Of a DNA stretch of 11,084 nt, positions 1-5,950 are shown in pieces. Position 1 is the stretch's first letter; every line of letters begins with the position of its first letter. The DNA comes from Chitinophagaceae bacterium (GTDB taxonomy: Bacteria; Bacteroidota; Bacteroidia; Chitinophagales; Chitinophagaceae): contig JAOQAL010000061.1 in assembly GCA_025963615.1 (NCBI GenBank), positions 1 through 11,084 on the forward strand. The letters run 5' to 3'. The position numbers and the translations under genes were made by a program. Under the pieces are notes generated by a model. It made no database searches, was not told where the DNA came from, and saw nothing but the letters and a program-made list of their open reading frames with translations.

Positions 1-196
1 ATGCTGCTACCAGTAATAACGCCACGCAACTATTGATCACGGCATTTGCCAAAGCAAACAGATGAACATTAAAACCCAGGTCCACATTCAATTTAAGGCG
101 GCTCAATAAAACAATGGCAGTAAAAACAATTATTGAAAAGGTAAAAATGAGCGCCTTCGCCTTTCCATCATTCTTTTTCCAGGTTGCAATTAGCAT
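1..196 (-). CDS. DUF420 membrane protein, N-terminal part (3' end outside window)
   Basis: This gene starts at an ATG four bases after the SCO stop codon and reads 65 codons without a stop before leaving the window. The visible product begins MLIATWKKNDGKAKA. It then has a hydrophobic segment (about residues 15-31), the stretch SRLKLNVDLGFNVHLFA (about 32-48) and a second hydrophobic segment. Basic N-terminus, helix and the LNVxLGFxVH stretch match my memory of DUF420 (YozB-like) proteins in Bacteroidota cox loci. The family is a small multi-helix membrane protein; the Bacillus/Staphylococcus relative (YozB/CtaM) is linked to maturation of aa3-type oxidase. The four-base spacing implies cotranscription with the SCO gene, so the two look like a small assembly-factor unit at the end of the locus. 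It is too short for most gene callers because it is cut by the window edge. Assembly role here is inference from family and neighbours. Confidence 0.82.
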   Translation of the reverse strand, partial: MLIATWKKNDGKAKALIFTFSIIVFTAIVLLSRLKLNVDLGFNVHLFALANAVINSCVALLLVAA

Positions 197-200
197 ACAA

Positions 201-1004
201 TTATACGTTTGGTCTTTTTTTGACTAATAATAAAAAAAATCCTACCACAGCCAATGCGGATAGAATGAATATCGCTATCAATTCCAGCTTTCCTTCAAAT
301 ACCGTTTTTTTACTCCGGTCCTTTTCCAGCGACAGGAAAATTATATCTTCAGAAAGTTTGGCAAGCGATACGGAATCGAGTCCGTGATAATAGCCGCGTA
401 CTTTGCGGTCGCGGTCAATAAGTACAAAATGATCGGTATGAATAAAATCAGTATCCACACCGTGTCCATCGACCAGACCCAGTTTTATATCATTGATTGC
501 AAAGTCGTATATCGCCTTTTTGGGACCGGTTAATAACCACCAGTTTTGGGGATTAATCTGAAACCGGTCGGCCCATTTTTTCAACTGCTGTACGGAATCC
601 CTTTCCGGATCAACACTGAAGGAAAGAAACTGCACAAAATCCGGCTCCCGGTCACCCACTTTATCGGAGGCCCTGATGGATTCCTGCAGGCGTTTCATGT
701 TTTTTGTCATGGGCACGCAGATCGTCGGACAATGTGTAAAGAAAAAATCGGCTACCACAATCCTGCTTCCTACTTCTTTCCATGATATGTTCCCGCCTAA
801 CTGGTTTGTAAAAGCAAAATCCGGTAATACATGCCATTGCGTGTCGCTTATTTTTTTGCCATTAACTATTCTTTCAACAGTGGAATCAGGCAGGTAATGC
901 CGGGGCACCACGACCGTTTCATCGCTGAAATGTTTTACTATAAAATAGCTTACAAGTGGCAGCAATAAGGCAAGCATCAAGGCATAAACGGCTTTCTTAT
1001 TCAC
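201..1004 (-). CDS. SCO1/SenC-family copper chaperone, membrane-anchored at both ends
   Basis: Product of 267 residues with a thioredoxin-like SCO domain (about 60-225). The copper site is visible: Cys92 and Cys96 in FTHCPTIC, and His189 in FIHTDHFVLID, eight residues before a conserved Asp. The usual Pro after the second Cys is Val97 here, with Pro one place later. SVDPERDS (130-137) matches the family's VDPxxDT motif. SCO proteins bind copper outside the cytoplasmic membrane and help build the CuA centre of oxidase subunit II, which fits the CoxB encoded upstream. An N-terminal helix (about 5-22) follows Lys-Lys, and a second helix (about 240-261) precedes Lys-Lys-Arg, so both ends should be cytoplasmic. 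The start is GTG: an ATG overlaps it one frame off as ATGTGA, and an in-frame TAA lies 9 bases upstream, so no in-frame ATG precedes it. An intrinsic terminator lies just upstream. Confidence 0.93.
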   Translation of the reverse strand: MNKKAVYALMLALLLPLVSYFIVKHFSDETVVVPRHYLPDSTVERIVNGKKISDTQWHVLPDFAFTNQLGGNISWKEVGSRIVVADFFFTHCPTICVPMTKNMKRLQESIRASDKVGDREPDFVQFLSFSVDPERDSVQQLKKWADRFQINPQNWWLLTGPKKAIYDFAINDIKLGLVDGHGVDTDFIHTDHFVLIDRDRKVRGYYHGLDSVSLAKLSEDIIFLSLEKDRSKKTVFEGKLELIAIFILSALAVVGFFLLLVKKRPNV

Positions 1005-1015
1005 ATCAATAATTT

Positions 1016-1047
1016 AAAAAACAGAACCATTGCAAGGTGCAATGGTT
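1016..1047 (-). terminator. Intrinsic (rho-independent) terminator after coxD
   Basis: On the minus strand a perfect 10-bp stem (AACCATTGCA, loop CCT, TGCAATGGTT) is followed by CTG and six T. Stem bases are at 1025-1034 and 1038-1047, and the T run is the complement of the A run at 1016-1021. This lies after the coxD stop and only about a dozen bases before the GTG of the SCO gene. The sequence supports termination of the main transcript here; whether SCO expression relies on read-through or on a promoter inside the 84-bp gap is not resolved. No clear Bacteroidota promoter (TTTG, then TAnnTTTG) was found in the gap; AAACTTTG at about 1049-1056 (minus strand) is only a partial match to the -7 element. 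Confidence 0.85.
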
Positions 1048-1088
1048 TCAAAGTTTGTAAAAATTTCTATTCCCAATATTGCAGTCTC

Positions 1089-1544
1089 TTACTCTTTACC
1101 GGATTTATGCTCAGGTTCTTCTACCGGTTTAGCCTTGGTTTCAGTGGTTTGCTGTTTATAATGTGGATCATAGTCGTTACGAAGATTTCTATAGGAATTG
1201 CCATCAATAAGAAATGCAGCGATAAACCATACAAAAAGCATCAGGGGAACTATGATCGTCATGATCATATTCCGGATCTCATCACCCAGGTGCATGAACA
1301 CTGAAACGATATAATAGGCTTTGGCCAGTGTGAGGATGCAAACCACGCCTTTAAAGGCGAGTACCAGGAAGGCGTTGGGGTGCTCTCCCTTATGCATCGT
1401 ATAAATAGTCAAACCGATGGCCAGTTCAATCAATGTAATAACGGACAAAAGAATGGTTGTTTTCTTTACCCTTCTTTTGAAGTCCGCGTCATCTGTATGA
1501 TGTTGAAATGTTACTTCCGGAATTAATACCTGTTGATGCTCCAT
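1089..1544 (-). CDS. coxD: Cytochrome c oxidase subunit IV, prokaryotic type
   Basis: Product of 151 residues with three membrane helices (about 29-48, 58-83 and 93-113). The second helix contains KAYYIVSVFMHLGDE, the signature region of the prokaryotic COX4 family (CtaF/CoxD, PF03626). This is a small accessory subunit thought to stabilise the oxidase; it has no redox centre. The N-terminal 28 residues are hydrophilic and the last ~37 are charged and rich in Lys, Glu, Thr and Pro, so it is longer than the usual ~100-residue core. It starts at ATG and follows coxC-2 by 36 bp, with a strong terminator after it, making it the last gene of the main oxidase transcript. Its 5' leader is nearly identical to that of coxB. 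Confidence 0.88.
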   Translation of the reverse strand: MEHQQVLIPEVTFQHHTDDADFKRRVKKTTILLSVITLIELAIGLTIYTMHKGEHPNAFLVLAFKGVVCILTLAKAYYIVSVFMHLGDEIRNMIMTIIVPLMLFVWFIAAFLIDGNSYRNLRNDYDPHYKQQTTETKAKPVEEPEHKSGKE

Positions 1545-1572
1545 TATTTATAATTCAATTTTATACACTAAT
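1544..1572 (-). repeat. coxD leader copy of a 30-bp sequence shared with the coxB leader
   Basis: On the plus strand this copy contains TTATTTATAATTCAA followed by TTTTATACACTAAT. The sequence at 7043-7072 matches it at 27 of 30 aligned columns, with two substitutions and one single-base gap. On the transcribed strand it begins 8 bases after the coxC-2 stop codon and ends at the coxD start codon. It is AT-rich; a translation enhancer, an mRNA processing site or a copied fragment are all possible, and none is shown by the sequence. Confidence 0.7.
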
Positions 1573-1580
1573 ATAAGTTC

Positions 1581-2258
1581 TCAGATTAGATAAAAACAAA
1601 GGAATACGAATACCCAAACAAGGTCTACAAAGTGCCAGTATAAGCCGGCCTTTTCGATCATCAGGTAATGTCCTTTTCGTTCGAACACCCCTTTTTGTGC
1701 CATGATCAGCATAATGATATTAATTATGACACCTGAAAAAACGTGGAAACCGTGAAATCCTGTTATAGTAAAAAAGAAATTGCTGAAATTAGTGGAAGCT
1801 GCCGTACCATTGGCATTTGGAAAAGGATTCCGTCCCCACCAGGCGCCTTCTTCATGAAGATGTGTCCACTCCCATGCCTGGCAACCCAGGAAAGCGAGAC
1901 CGCCAATGATGGTCCAGAATATCCATTTTACCACCGCTTTTTTATCACCGTTATGCCCGGCATGCACTGCTAATACCATTGTTACCGAACTAATGATCAA
2001 TATGAATGTCATCAGGCTCACAAAGGCCAATGGTAAATTAGCGTGTCCTGCGAGAGGAAACGCATTAAATACATGGTTAGGGTCAGGCCATGAATTACTG
2101 GAAAAACGTACTGTTCCATAAGAAATCAGGAAAGCGCCGAATGTAAAAGCATCACTCATCAGGAAATACCACATCATCACTTTCCCATATTCCAGATTGA
2201 ATGGGCTTTTACCACCGTTCCACCATTTTGTTTGCGTTGCTGTAACTGACGTAGACAT
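1581..2258 (-). CDS. coxC: Cytochrome c oxidase subunit III (second of two copies, canonical helix-III Glu present)
   Basis: Product of 225 residues with about five membrane helices, as expected for short bacterial subunit III. Family marks: CQAWEW (126-131), whose Glu130 aligns with the conserved membrane Glu (DCCD-reactive in other oxidases); FHGFHVFSG (168-176); and EKAGLYWHFVDLVWVF (202-217). Subunit III binds lipid and CoxA, and supports proton uptake into the D-channel and turnover stability; it has no metal centre. A 25-residue loop after helix III (EEGAWWGRNPFPNANG region) distinguishes it from the other copy. ATG start; 108 bp downstream of coxC-1 and 36 bp upstream of coxD. It keeps the conserved Glu that the other copy lacks, so it is the better candidate for classical subunit III. 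Confidence 0.93.
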   Translation of the reverse strand: MSTSVTATQTKWWNGGKSPFNLEYGKVMMWYFLMSDAFTFGAFLISYGTVRFSSNSWPDPNHVFNAFPLAGHANLPLAFVSLMTFILIISSVTMVLAVHAGHNGDKKAVVKWIFWTIIGGLAFLGCQAWEWTHLHEEGAWWGRNPFPNANGTAASTNFSNFFFTITGFHGFHVFSGVIINIIMLIMAQKGVFERKGHYLMIEKAGLYWHFVDLVWVFVFLCFYLI

Positions 2259-2318
2259 GTGTAAACTTTAAAAAATTTTTATTCTGAAAATTGTCAAATT
2301 ATTGTTCTTCTTTTCTAC

Positions 2319-2354
2319 CACATAGGCACATAGGACACAATAGGAAGTCCTATT
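2319..2354. repeat. CACATAGG tandem plus palindrome, dispersed-repeat type
   Basis: Two perfect CACATAGG units (2319-2326, 2327-2334) are followed by a degenerate third unit ending ATAGG at 2344. This runs straight into a perfect inverted repeat, AATAGGA at 2339-2345 and TCCTATT at 2348-2354 with a 2-base spacer. It sits in the 108-bp gap between the coxC genes, immediately after the coxC-1 stop. No T run follows on the minus strand, so it is not a classical terminator. From memory, variants of this CACATAGG/CACAGAG tandem recur in Bacteroidota and other genomes; that needs a search. The rest of the gap (2259-2318) is AT-rich with no other signal seen. Confidence 0.7.
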
Positions 2355-2366
2355 ATACCATCCCTG

Positions 2367-2969
2367 TTATCCGAGCCACATAAAAAATATGAACAGGTAT
2401 ATCCATAAAAAATCAACAAAATGCCAATAAGTACTTGCCATCTCAACCGGTATCGAACTATAATTTTTCCTGGTTCCAAAAAAAGCCTTAATAAACATCA
2501 CAACCAAAGCGACCACACCACCTAACACGTGAACCGCATGTAAACTGGTGATGACATATAAAAACTGACCTGCGCCACTTCCTCTCAGCGTTACCCCCGA
2601 ATTCCATAATTGCCGGAATCCGAAATACTGAAATACAATAAACAGTATCCCCAAAACAGTAGTTATCGCAATCAGTGTTCTGTAACGGTTCATTTCCCGG
2701 TCCTTAAATGCCCTCAATGCCATTTGTATAGTCAGGCTGCTTACCAGGATGATTGCAGTTGAATACCAAAATACTTTTGGTATTACAATCGGCTGCCAGG
2801 TTGCCTGATTACTTTTAACAATGTACGCGCTGGTAAGACCTGCAAACATCATCACAATGCTGCCGATAGCAATCCACAAAGTAAATTTGTGGGGATGAAT
2901 CTTCCTTCGTTGACCCCCATCCCCTAAAGGGGTTTGCTGAAACTGTCCCAAATTTGCGTTTGTCAACAT
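2367..2969 (-). CDS. coxC: Cytochrome c oxidase subunit III-like protein (first of two copies, lacks the helix-III Glu)
   Basis: Product of 200 residues with about five membrane helices (near 30-50, 66-86, 98-118, 134-161, 182-199). Family marks are SLHAVHVLGG (142-151) and EMASTYWHFVDFLW (176-189). Where the sister copy has QAWEW this protein has QYFGF (114-118), so the conserved membrane Glu is replaced by Gly117. Two tandem coxC-like genes are usual in Bacteroidota cox loci as I recall them; both probably belong to one oxidase, but the non-equivalent residues suggest different jobs. ATG start, 77 bp after ctaB. Residues 13-20 (TPLGDGGQ) are encoded by a palindromic, repeat-like stretch and look like an in-frame insertion into the N-terminal tail, before the first helix. 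Confidence 0.9.
   Translation of the reverse strand: MLTNANLGQFQQTPLGDGGQRRKIHPHKFTLWIAIGSIVMMFAGLTSAYIVKSNQATWQPIVIPKVFWYSTAIILVSSLTIQMALRAFKDREMNRYRTLIAITTVLGILFIVFQYFGFRQLWNSGVTLRGSGAGQFLYVITSLHAVHVLGGVVALVVMFIKAFFGTRKNYSSIPVEMASTYWHFVDFLWIYLFIFFMWLG
2912..2932. repeat. Palindromic repeat-like segment inside coxC-1 N-terminus
   Basis: A perfect CCCCT-AA-AGGGG palindrome (2921-2932) is preceded by GACCCCCAT. It is read in frame as TPLGDGGQ of CoxC-1 (residues 13-20), a hydrophilic Gly-rich stretch unlike the rest of the protein. From memory, CCCCTAAAGGGG-type elements with flanking C runs are dispersed in Bacteroidota genomes, usually between genes. Identity as such an element is inference. 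Confidence 0.55.
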
Positions 2970-3021
2970 TTAATCTATTACACGATTTCGTTTACTCCAG
3001 TTGTTAATAAGAATTGCCAAA

Positions 3022-3039
3022 CTCCCTTGACAAGGTTGG
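3022..3039. repeat. Short palindromic repeat-like block between ctaB and coxC-1
   Basis: The 77-bp gap after ctaB contains CTCCCTTGACAAGGTTGG, with the palindrome CCTTG-A-CAAGG at 3025-3035. The one-base loop means it cannot form a normal hairpin as drawn. It resembles CCTTGTCAAGG-type intergenic repeats that I recall from Sphingobacteria/Chitinophagia; weakly supported. Confidence 0.35.
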
Positions 3040-3046
3040 AAGGCTT

Positions 3047-4024
3047 TTACATTTTATCTGCCAGTAAAGCCAGTAATACAACAGGCAAATAAATATAACT
3101 TCCAAACATTACTTTTCTTGCCGCCTGCGGCGTCATCTGTCTGTACAGATTAACGCAACGTCCCACCATAAACAAATTTGCCAGTGCCACTATGATCAGG
3201 CTTATCAAACCGCTCATTTGAATATAATAGGGTAAAACGCCGACCGGTATCAGCAATAACGAATACATAATCGTTTGTATCGCTGTATATTTTGTCGGCC
3301 CCTGTTCACCTGGCAATAGCTTAAATCCCGCCGTTGTATAATCATTGTGCGAAATCCAGGCAATGGCCCAGAAATGCGGGAATTGCCAGAGAAATTGTAA
3401 GGCAAACAAAACCCAGCCACCCGTCGCCAATTTACCATCTCCCGCTGCCCAGCCAATTAAACAAGGTAATGCTCCTGGAAATGCCCCAACTAACACCGCT
3501 ATCGCACTAATCTTTTTTAAGGGTGTATAAATGAAAGCATACAGGAACAAACTGAATCCTGCCAATCCCGCTGCCAGCCAGTTGAAATAATTGCCCAGGA
3601 TAAAAGCTCCCAAAGCGCCTGTCAGGATCGCAAAACCCCATCCTTCCTGCACGCTCATACGTCCTGACGCTACAGGACGTTTGGCAGTTCTTTTCATCAG
3701 CGCATCCGTATCCTTTTCAACTACCTGGTTAATGGCATTTGCGCTACCGGTAACGAGCATCCCACCTACAAAGAGCAATAACATTCTCCACCCGTCGTAT
3801 TCCACATTGGGCACCAGCAGGTAACTTATCACACTGCTGAATACCACCATAATACTAAGCGAAGGTTTAATGAGCTGCAAATAGTCTTTTATCCTGCCCC
3901 CTCCCAACCTTCTCCGATTGAGAAGGCCACCATCACTCAGCCCATGTCTATCGAAGTTTTCCTTCTCCAAATAAGTTACATTTAATTTTCCCTTAACAAT
4001 TATATCAAAAAACTTTATTCTCAA
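3047..4024 (-). CDS. ctaB: Protoheme IX farnesyltransferase (heme O synthase); start uncertain
   Basis: Integral membrane UbiA-family prenyltransferase that adds a farnesyl group to protoheme to make heme O, the precursor of heme A for CoxA. Visible motifs, numbered from the longest reading: N99QVVEKDTD107 with KRTAKRP (111-117), the Asp-rich Mg-diphosphate site; YTPLKK (166-171); FPHFWAIAW (215-223); and DYTTAG (228-233). About eight to nine helices follow residue 55. The frame has no ATG upstream of the conserved domain, and a TAA directly precedes the TTG at 4024. Candidate starts are TTG 4024 (325 aa), TTG 3970 (307 aa) and TTG 3907 (286 aa, nearest the usual ~290). The extra N-terminal residues ~19-43 are encoded by palindromic repeat-like DNA. 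It lies 63 bp after coxA and 77 bp before coxC-1. Function is secure; the start is not. Confidence 0.92.
   Translation of the reverse strand: MRIKFFDIIVKGKLNVTYLEKENFDRHGLSDGGLLNRRRLGGGRIKDYLQLIKPSLSIMVVFSSVISYLLVPNVEYDGWRMLLLFVGGMLVTGSANAINQVVEKDTDALMKRTAKRPVASGRMSVQEGWGFAILTGALGAFILGNYFNWLAAGLAGFSLFLYAFIYTPLKKISAIAVLVGAFPGALPCLIGWAAGDGKLATGGWVLFALQFLWQFPHFWAIAWISHNDYTTAGFKLLPGEQGPTKYTAIQTIMYSLLLIPVGVLPYYIQMSGLISLIIVALANLFMVGRCVNLYRQMTPQAARKVMFGSYIYLPVVLLALLADKM
3896..3970. repeat. Palindromic repeat-like segment at the start of ctaB
   Basis: A perfect inverted repeat CCTTCTC-CGATT-GAGAAGG (arms 3908-3914 and 3920-3926) is flanked by a pyrimidine-rich stretch, GCCCCCTCCCAA. CCTTCTCCAA recurs at 3961-3970, at the far end of the block. 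The block is 75 bp, 25 codons, and is open in the ctaB frame, where it gives a polar Arg/Gly-rich tail (LEKENFDRHG through RRRLGGGR). It resembles the CTCTCC...GGAGAG class of intergenic palindromes common in Bacteroidota. Boundaries are approximate. Confidence 0.5.
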
Positions 4025-4040
4025 TTACTAAGACAGCCTT

Positions 4041-4085
4041 CAGCTTCTCCAACTCTTCAGAAATCCCCTTTGGGAGATCCAGGAA
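4041..4085. repeat. Repeat-like block between coxA and ctaB
   Basis: The 63-bp gap after coxA contains ATCCCCTTTGGGAGATCC (4063-4080), an imperfect CCC/GGG palindrome, and CTTCTCCAA at 4044-4052. The latter 9-mer is repeated exactly at 3962-3970 inside the ctaB N-terminal block. The two may be parts of one broken composite element. No T run follows on the minus strand, so it is not called a terminator. Confidence 0.4.
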
Positions 4086-4087
4086 GC

Positions 4088-5908
4088 CTAATGATCTTTA
4101 CTTTCATTCGTCCCGATCGGCTCTGTCTGCATTACAAACTCTCTTCCATCTTTTCCATAATCATATGCCCAACGATGAACTTCAGGTATTTCGCCGGGCC
4201 AGTTACCATGACCTGGATTGATTGGTGTTGTCCATTCCAGTGTATTGGCGCCCCAGGGATTTGTGGAAGTAACTTTTCTACCTTTAAACATAGAATAGAA
4301 GAAGTTAAACACAAACATCAACTGTACTGCGAATACGATAATAGAAACAATGGTGATCATTTCATTCAAGGTCTGAAATTTATTAAAGCTGACCCAGGGT
4401 GTCAAATCCAGGTAACGGCGTGGCATACCGGCTAATCCTTCATAGTGCATCGGCCAGAAAATAAGATAGGCCCCGATCATGGTGACCCAGAAGTGAATAT
4501 AGCCCAGGGTATGATTGATGTCGCGCCCAAACATTTTGGGGAACCAGTGATAGACTCCGGCAAACATTCCAAAAAAAGATGCTACCCCCATTACAATATG
4601 AAAGTGTGCAACGATGAACATGGTATCATGCAGGTGAATATCGATGGTTGAGTTACCGAGGAAAATTCCTGTTAATCCGCCGGAAATAAATAAACTCACA
4701 AAACCAATAGAAAATAAGGTGGAAGGCGCCAACCGCAGATTTCCGCGCCAGATAGTTGTTAACCAGTTAAAAACTTTGATGGCAGATGGTACGGCTATTA
4801 ATAATGTAAGCAATACAAAGAAAGATCCGAGGAAGGGATTCAATCCTGTTACAAACATATGATGCGCCCATACCAGGAAGGCCAGAATAGCAATAGCAAA
4901 AAGGGATCCTATCATGGCCATATAGCCGAAAATCGGTTTACGTGAATTTACACTCAGTACTTCTGAGACGATACCCATCGACGGTAAGATGATAATATAT
5001 ACTTCGGGGTGACCGAGGAACCAGAACAAATGCTGATAAAGGATAGCGCTTCCTCCTTCATTATCCAGCACATGTCCATTCACCACGATATCGCTGAGGT
5101 AAAAACTGGTACCCGCATGGCGGTCAAAAAGCAAAAGAATAAACCCGGACAATAGAACAGGGAATGATAATACGCCCAGTATAGCAGTAAAAAATAAAGC
5201 CCAGATTGTTAACGGCAGGCGGGTCATGCTCATACCTTTTGTACGCATGTTCAGTATGGTAGAAATATAATTAAGACCTCCCAGCAAAGACGACACAACA
5301 AATAGTGCCATACTTACCAACCAGAGATCCATGCCGACTTTCGATCCTTCCGAAGCTTCAGCCAATGCGCTGAGCGGCGCGTACGACGTCCACCCGCCAC
5401 TGGCTGGCCCTGTTTGAACAAATAAAGATGATACCATCACAATACTGGCGGTAAAGAAAAACCAGTAAGACAACATATTAAGAAAGGGCGATGCCATATC
5501 TCTTGCTCCTATCTGAAGAGGAATAAGAAGATTCGCAAACGTACCGCTCAATCCTGCTGTCAATACAAAAAACACCAGTACCGTACCGTGCATTGTTATC
5601 AAAGCATAATAAAATTCCGGCTGTATGTGTCCACCTTTTGCCCATCTTCCAAAAAAAGTTTCCAGTATCGGAAAATCTACATTGGGGAACCCTAACTGTA
5701 ACCGGAAAAGAACCGAAAACAATCCACCGATGATTGCCCAGACAATACCCGTGACAATAAATTGTTTTGCGATCATCTTGTGATCCTGGCTAAAGACATA
5801 TTTGGTAATAAAAGTCTCTTTGTGATGATGTACATGGTGTTCATCATGATGAACGTCATGCGTAGTTACAACCTCACTGGGTCCATGATATGTTGCGTCG
5901 TTACTCAT
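4088..5908 (-). CDS. coxA: Cytochrome c oxidase subunit I, A1-type heme-copper oxidase
   Basis: Catalytic subunit (606 residues, about twelve helices) that reduces O2 to water at the heme a3-CuB site and pumps protons. Ligands seen: His107 and His437 for heme a, His435 for heme a3, and His300, His349, His350 for CuB, with Tyr304 in GHPEVY placed for the His-Tyr cross-link. D-channel: Asp137 and Asn144 in the DMAxPxxN motif, and Glu302, which together mark an A1 enzyme. K-channel: Ser375 and Lys378 in AVPSAIKVFNW. His427-Asp428 match the non-redox Mg site. The first 30 residues contain nine His (His8, 17, 20, 21, 24, 25, 27, 28, 29) on the presumed cytoplasmic side before helix 1. The C-terminal tail (PWGANTLEWT and beyond) is family-typical. 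ATG start, 42 bp after coxB. Confidence 0.98.
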   Translation of the reverse strand: MSNDATYHGPSEVVTTHDVHHDEHHVHHHKETFITKYVFSQDHKMIAKQFIVTGIVWAIIGGLFSVLFRLQLGFPNVDFPILETFFGRWAKGGHIQPEFYYALITMHGTVLVFFVLTAGLSGTFANLLIPLQIGARDMASPFLNMLSYWFFFTASIVMVSSLFVQTGPASGGWTSYAPLSALAEASEGSKVGMDLWLVSMALFVVSSLLGGLNYISTILNMRTKGMSMTRLPLTIWALFFTAILGVLSFPVLLSGFILLLFDRHAGTSFYLSDIVVNGHVLDNEGGSAILYQHLFWFLGHPEVYIIILPSMGIVSEVLSVNSRKPIFGYMAMIGSLFAIAILAFLVWAHHMFVTGLNPFLGSFFVLLTLLIAVPSAIKVFNWLTTIWRGNLRLAPSTLFSIGFVSLFISGGLTGIFLGNSTIDIHLHDTMFIVAHFHIVMGVASFFGMFAGVYHWFPKMFGRDINHTLGYIHFWVTMIGAYLIFWPMHYEGLAGMPRRYLDLTPWVSFNKFQTLNEMITIVSIIVFAVQLMFVFNFFYSMFKGRKVTSTNPWGANTLEWTTPINPGHGNWPGEIPEVHRWAYDYGKDGREFVMQTEPIGTNESKDH

Positions 5909-5950
5909 AGTGTCTCTTTTTTGTTGACAACGATAATCCTGTCAAAAATT

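Noticed and set aside
2290..2305. TTTGACAAT as a promoter element upstream of coxC-2, with similar strings upstream of actF and coxA
   Set aside because: No TAnnTTTG element was found at suitable spacing in any of these gaps; in AT-rich spacers the match is too weak to call a promoter.
2339..2354. Inverted repeat after coxC-1 as a rho-independent terminator
   Set aside because: No T run follows on the minus strand and the 7-bp stem is AT-rich; it fits a repeat element better.
3025..3035. CCTTGACAAGG as a transcription-factor operator
   Set aside because: A perfect palindrome alone, without a known regulator or a second copy, is not enough; listed only as a repeat-like block.
4070..4435. Plus-strand open frame of 121 codons over the coxA 3' end
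   Set aside because: Antisense shadow of the conserved CoxA C-terminal region.
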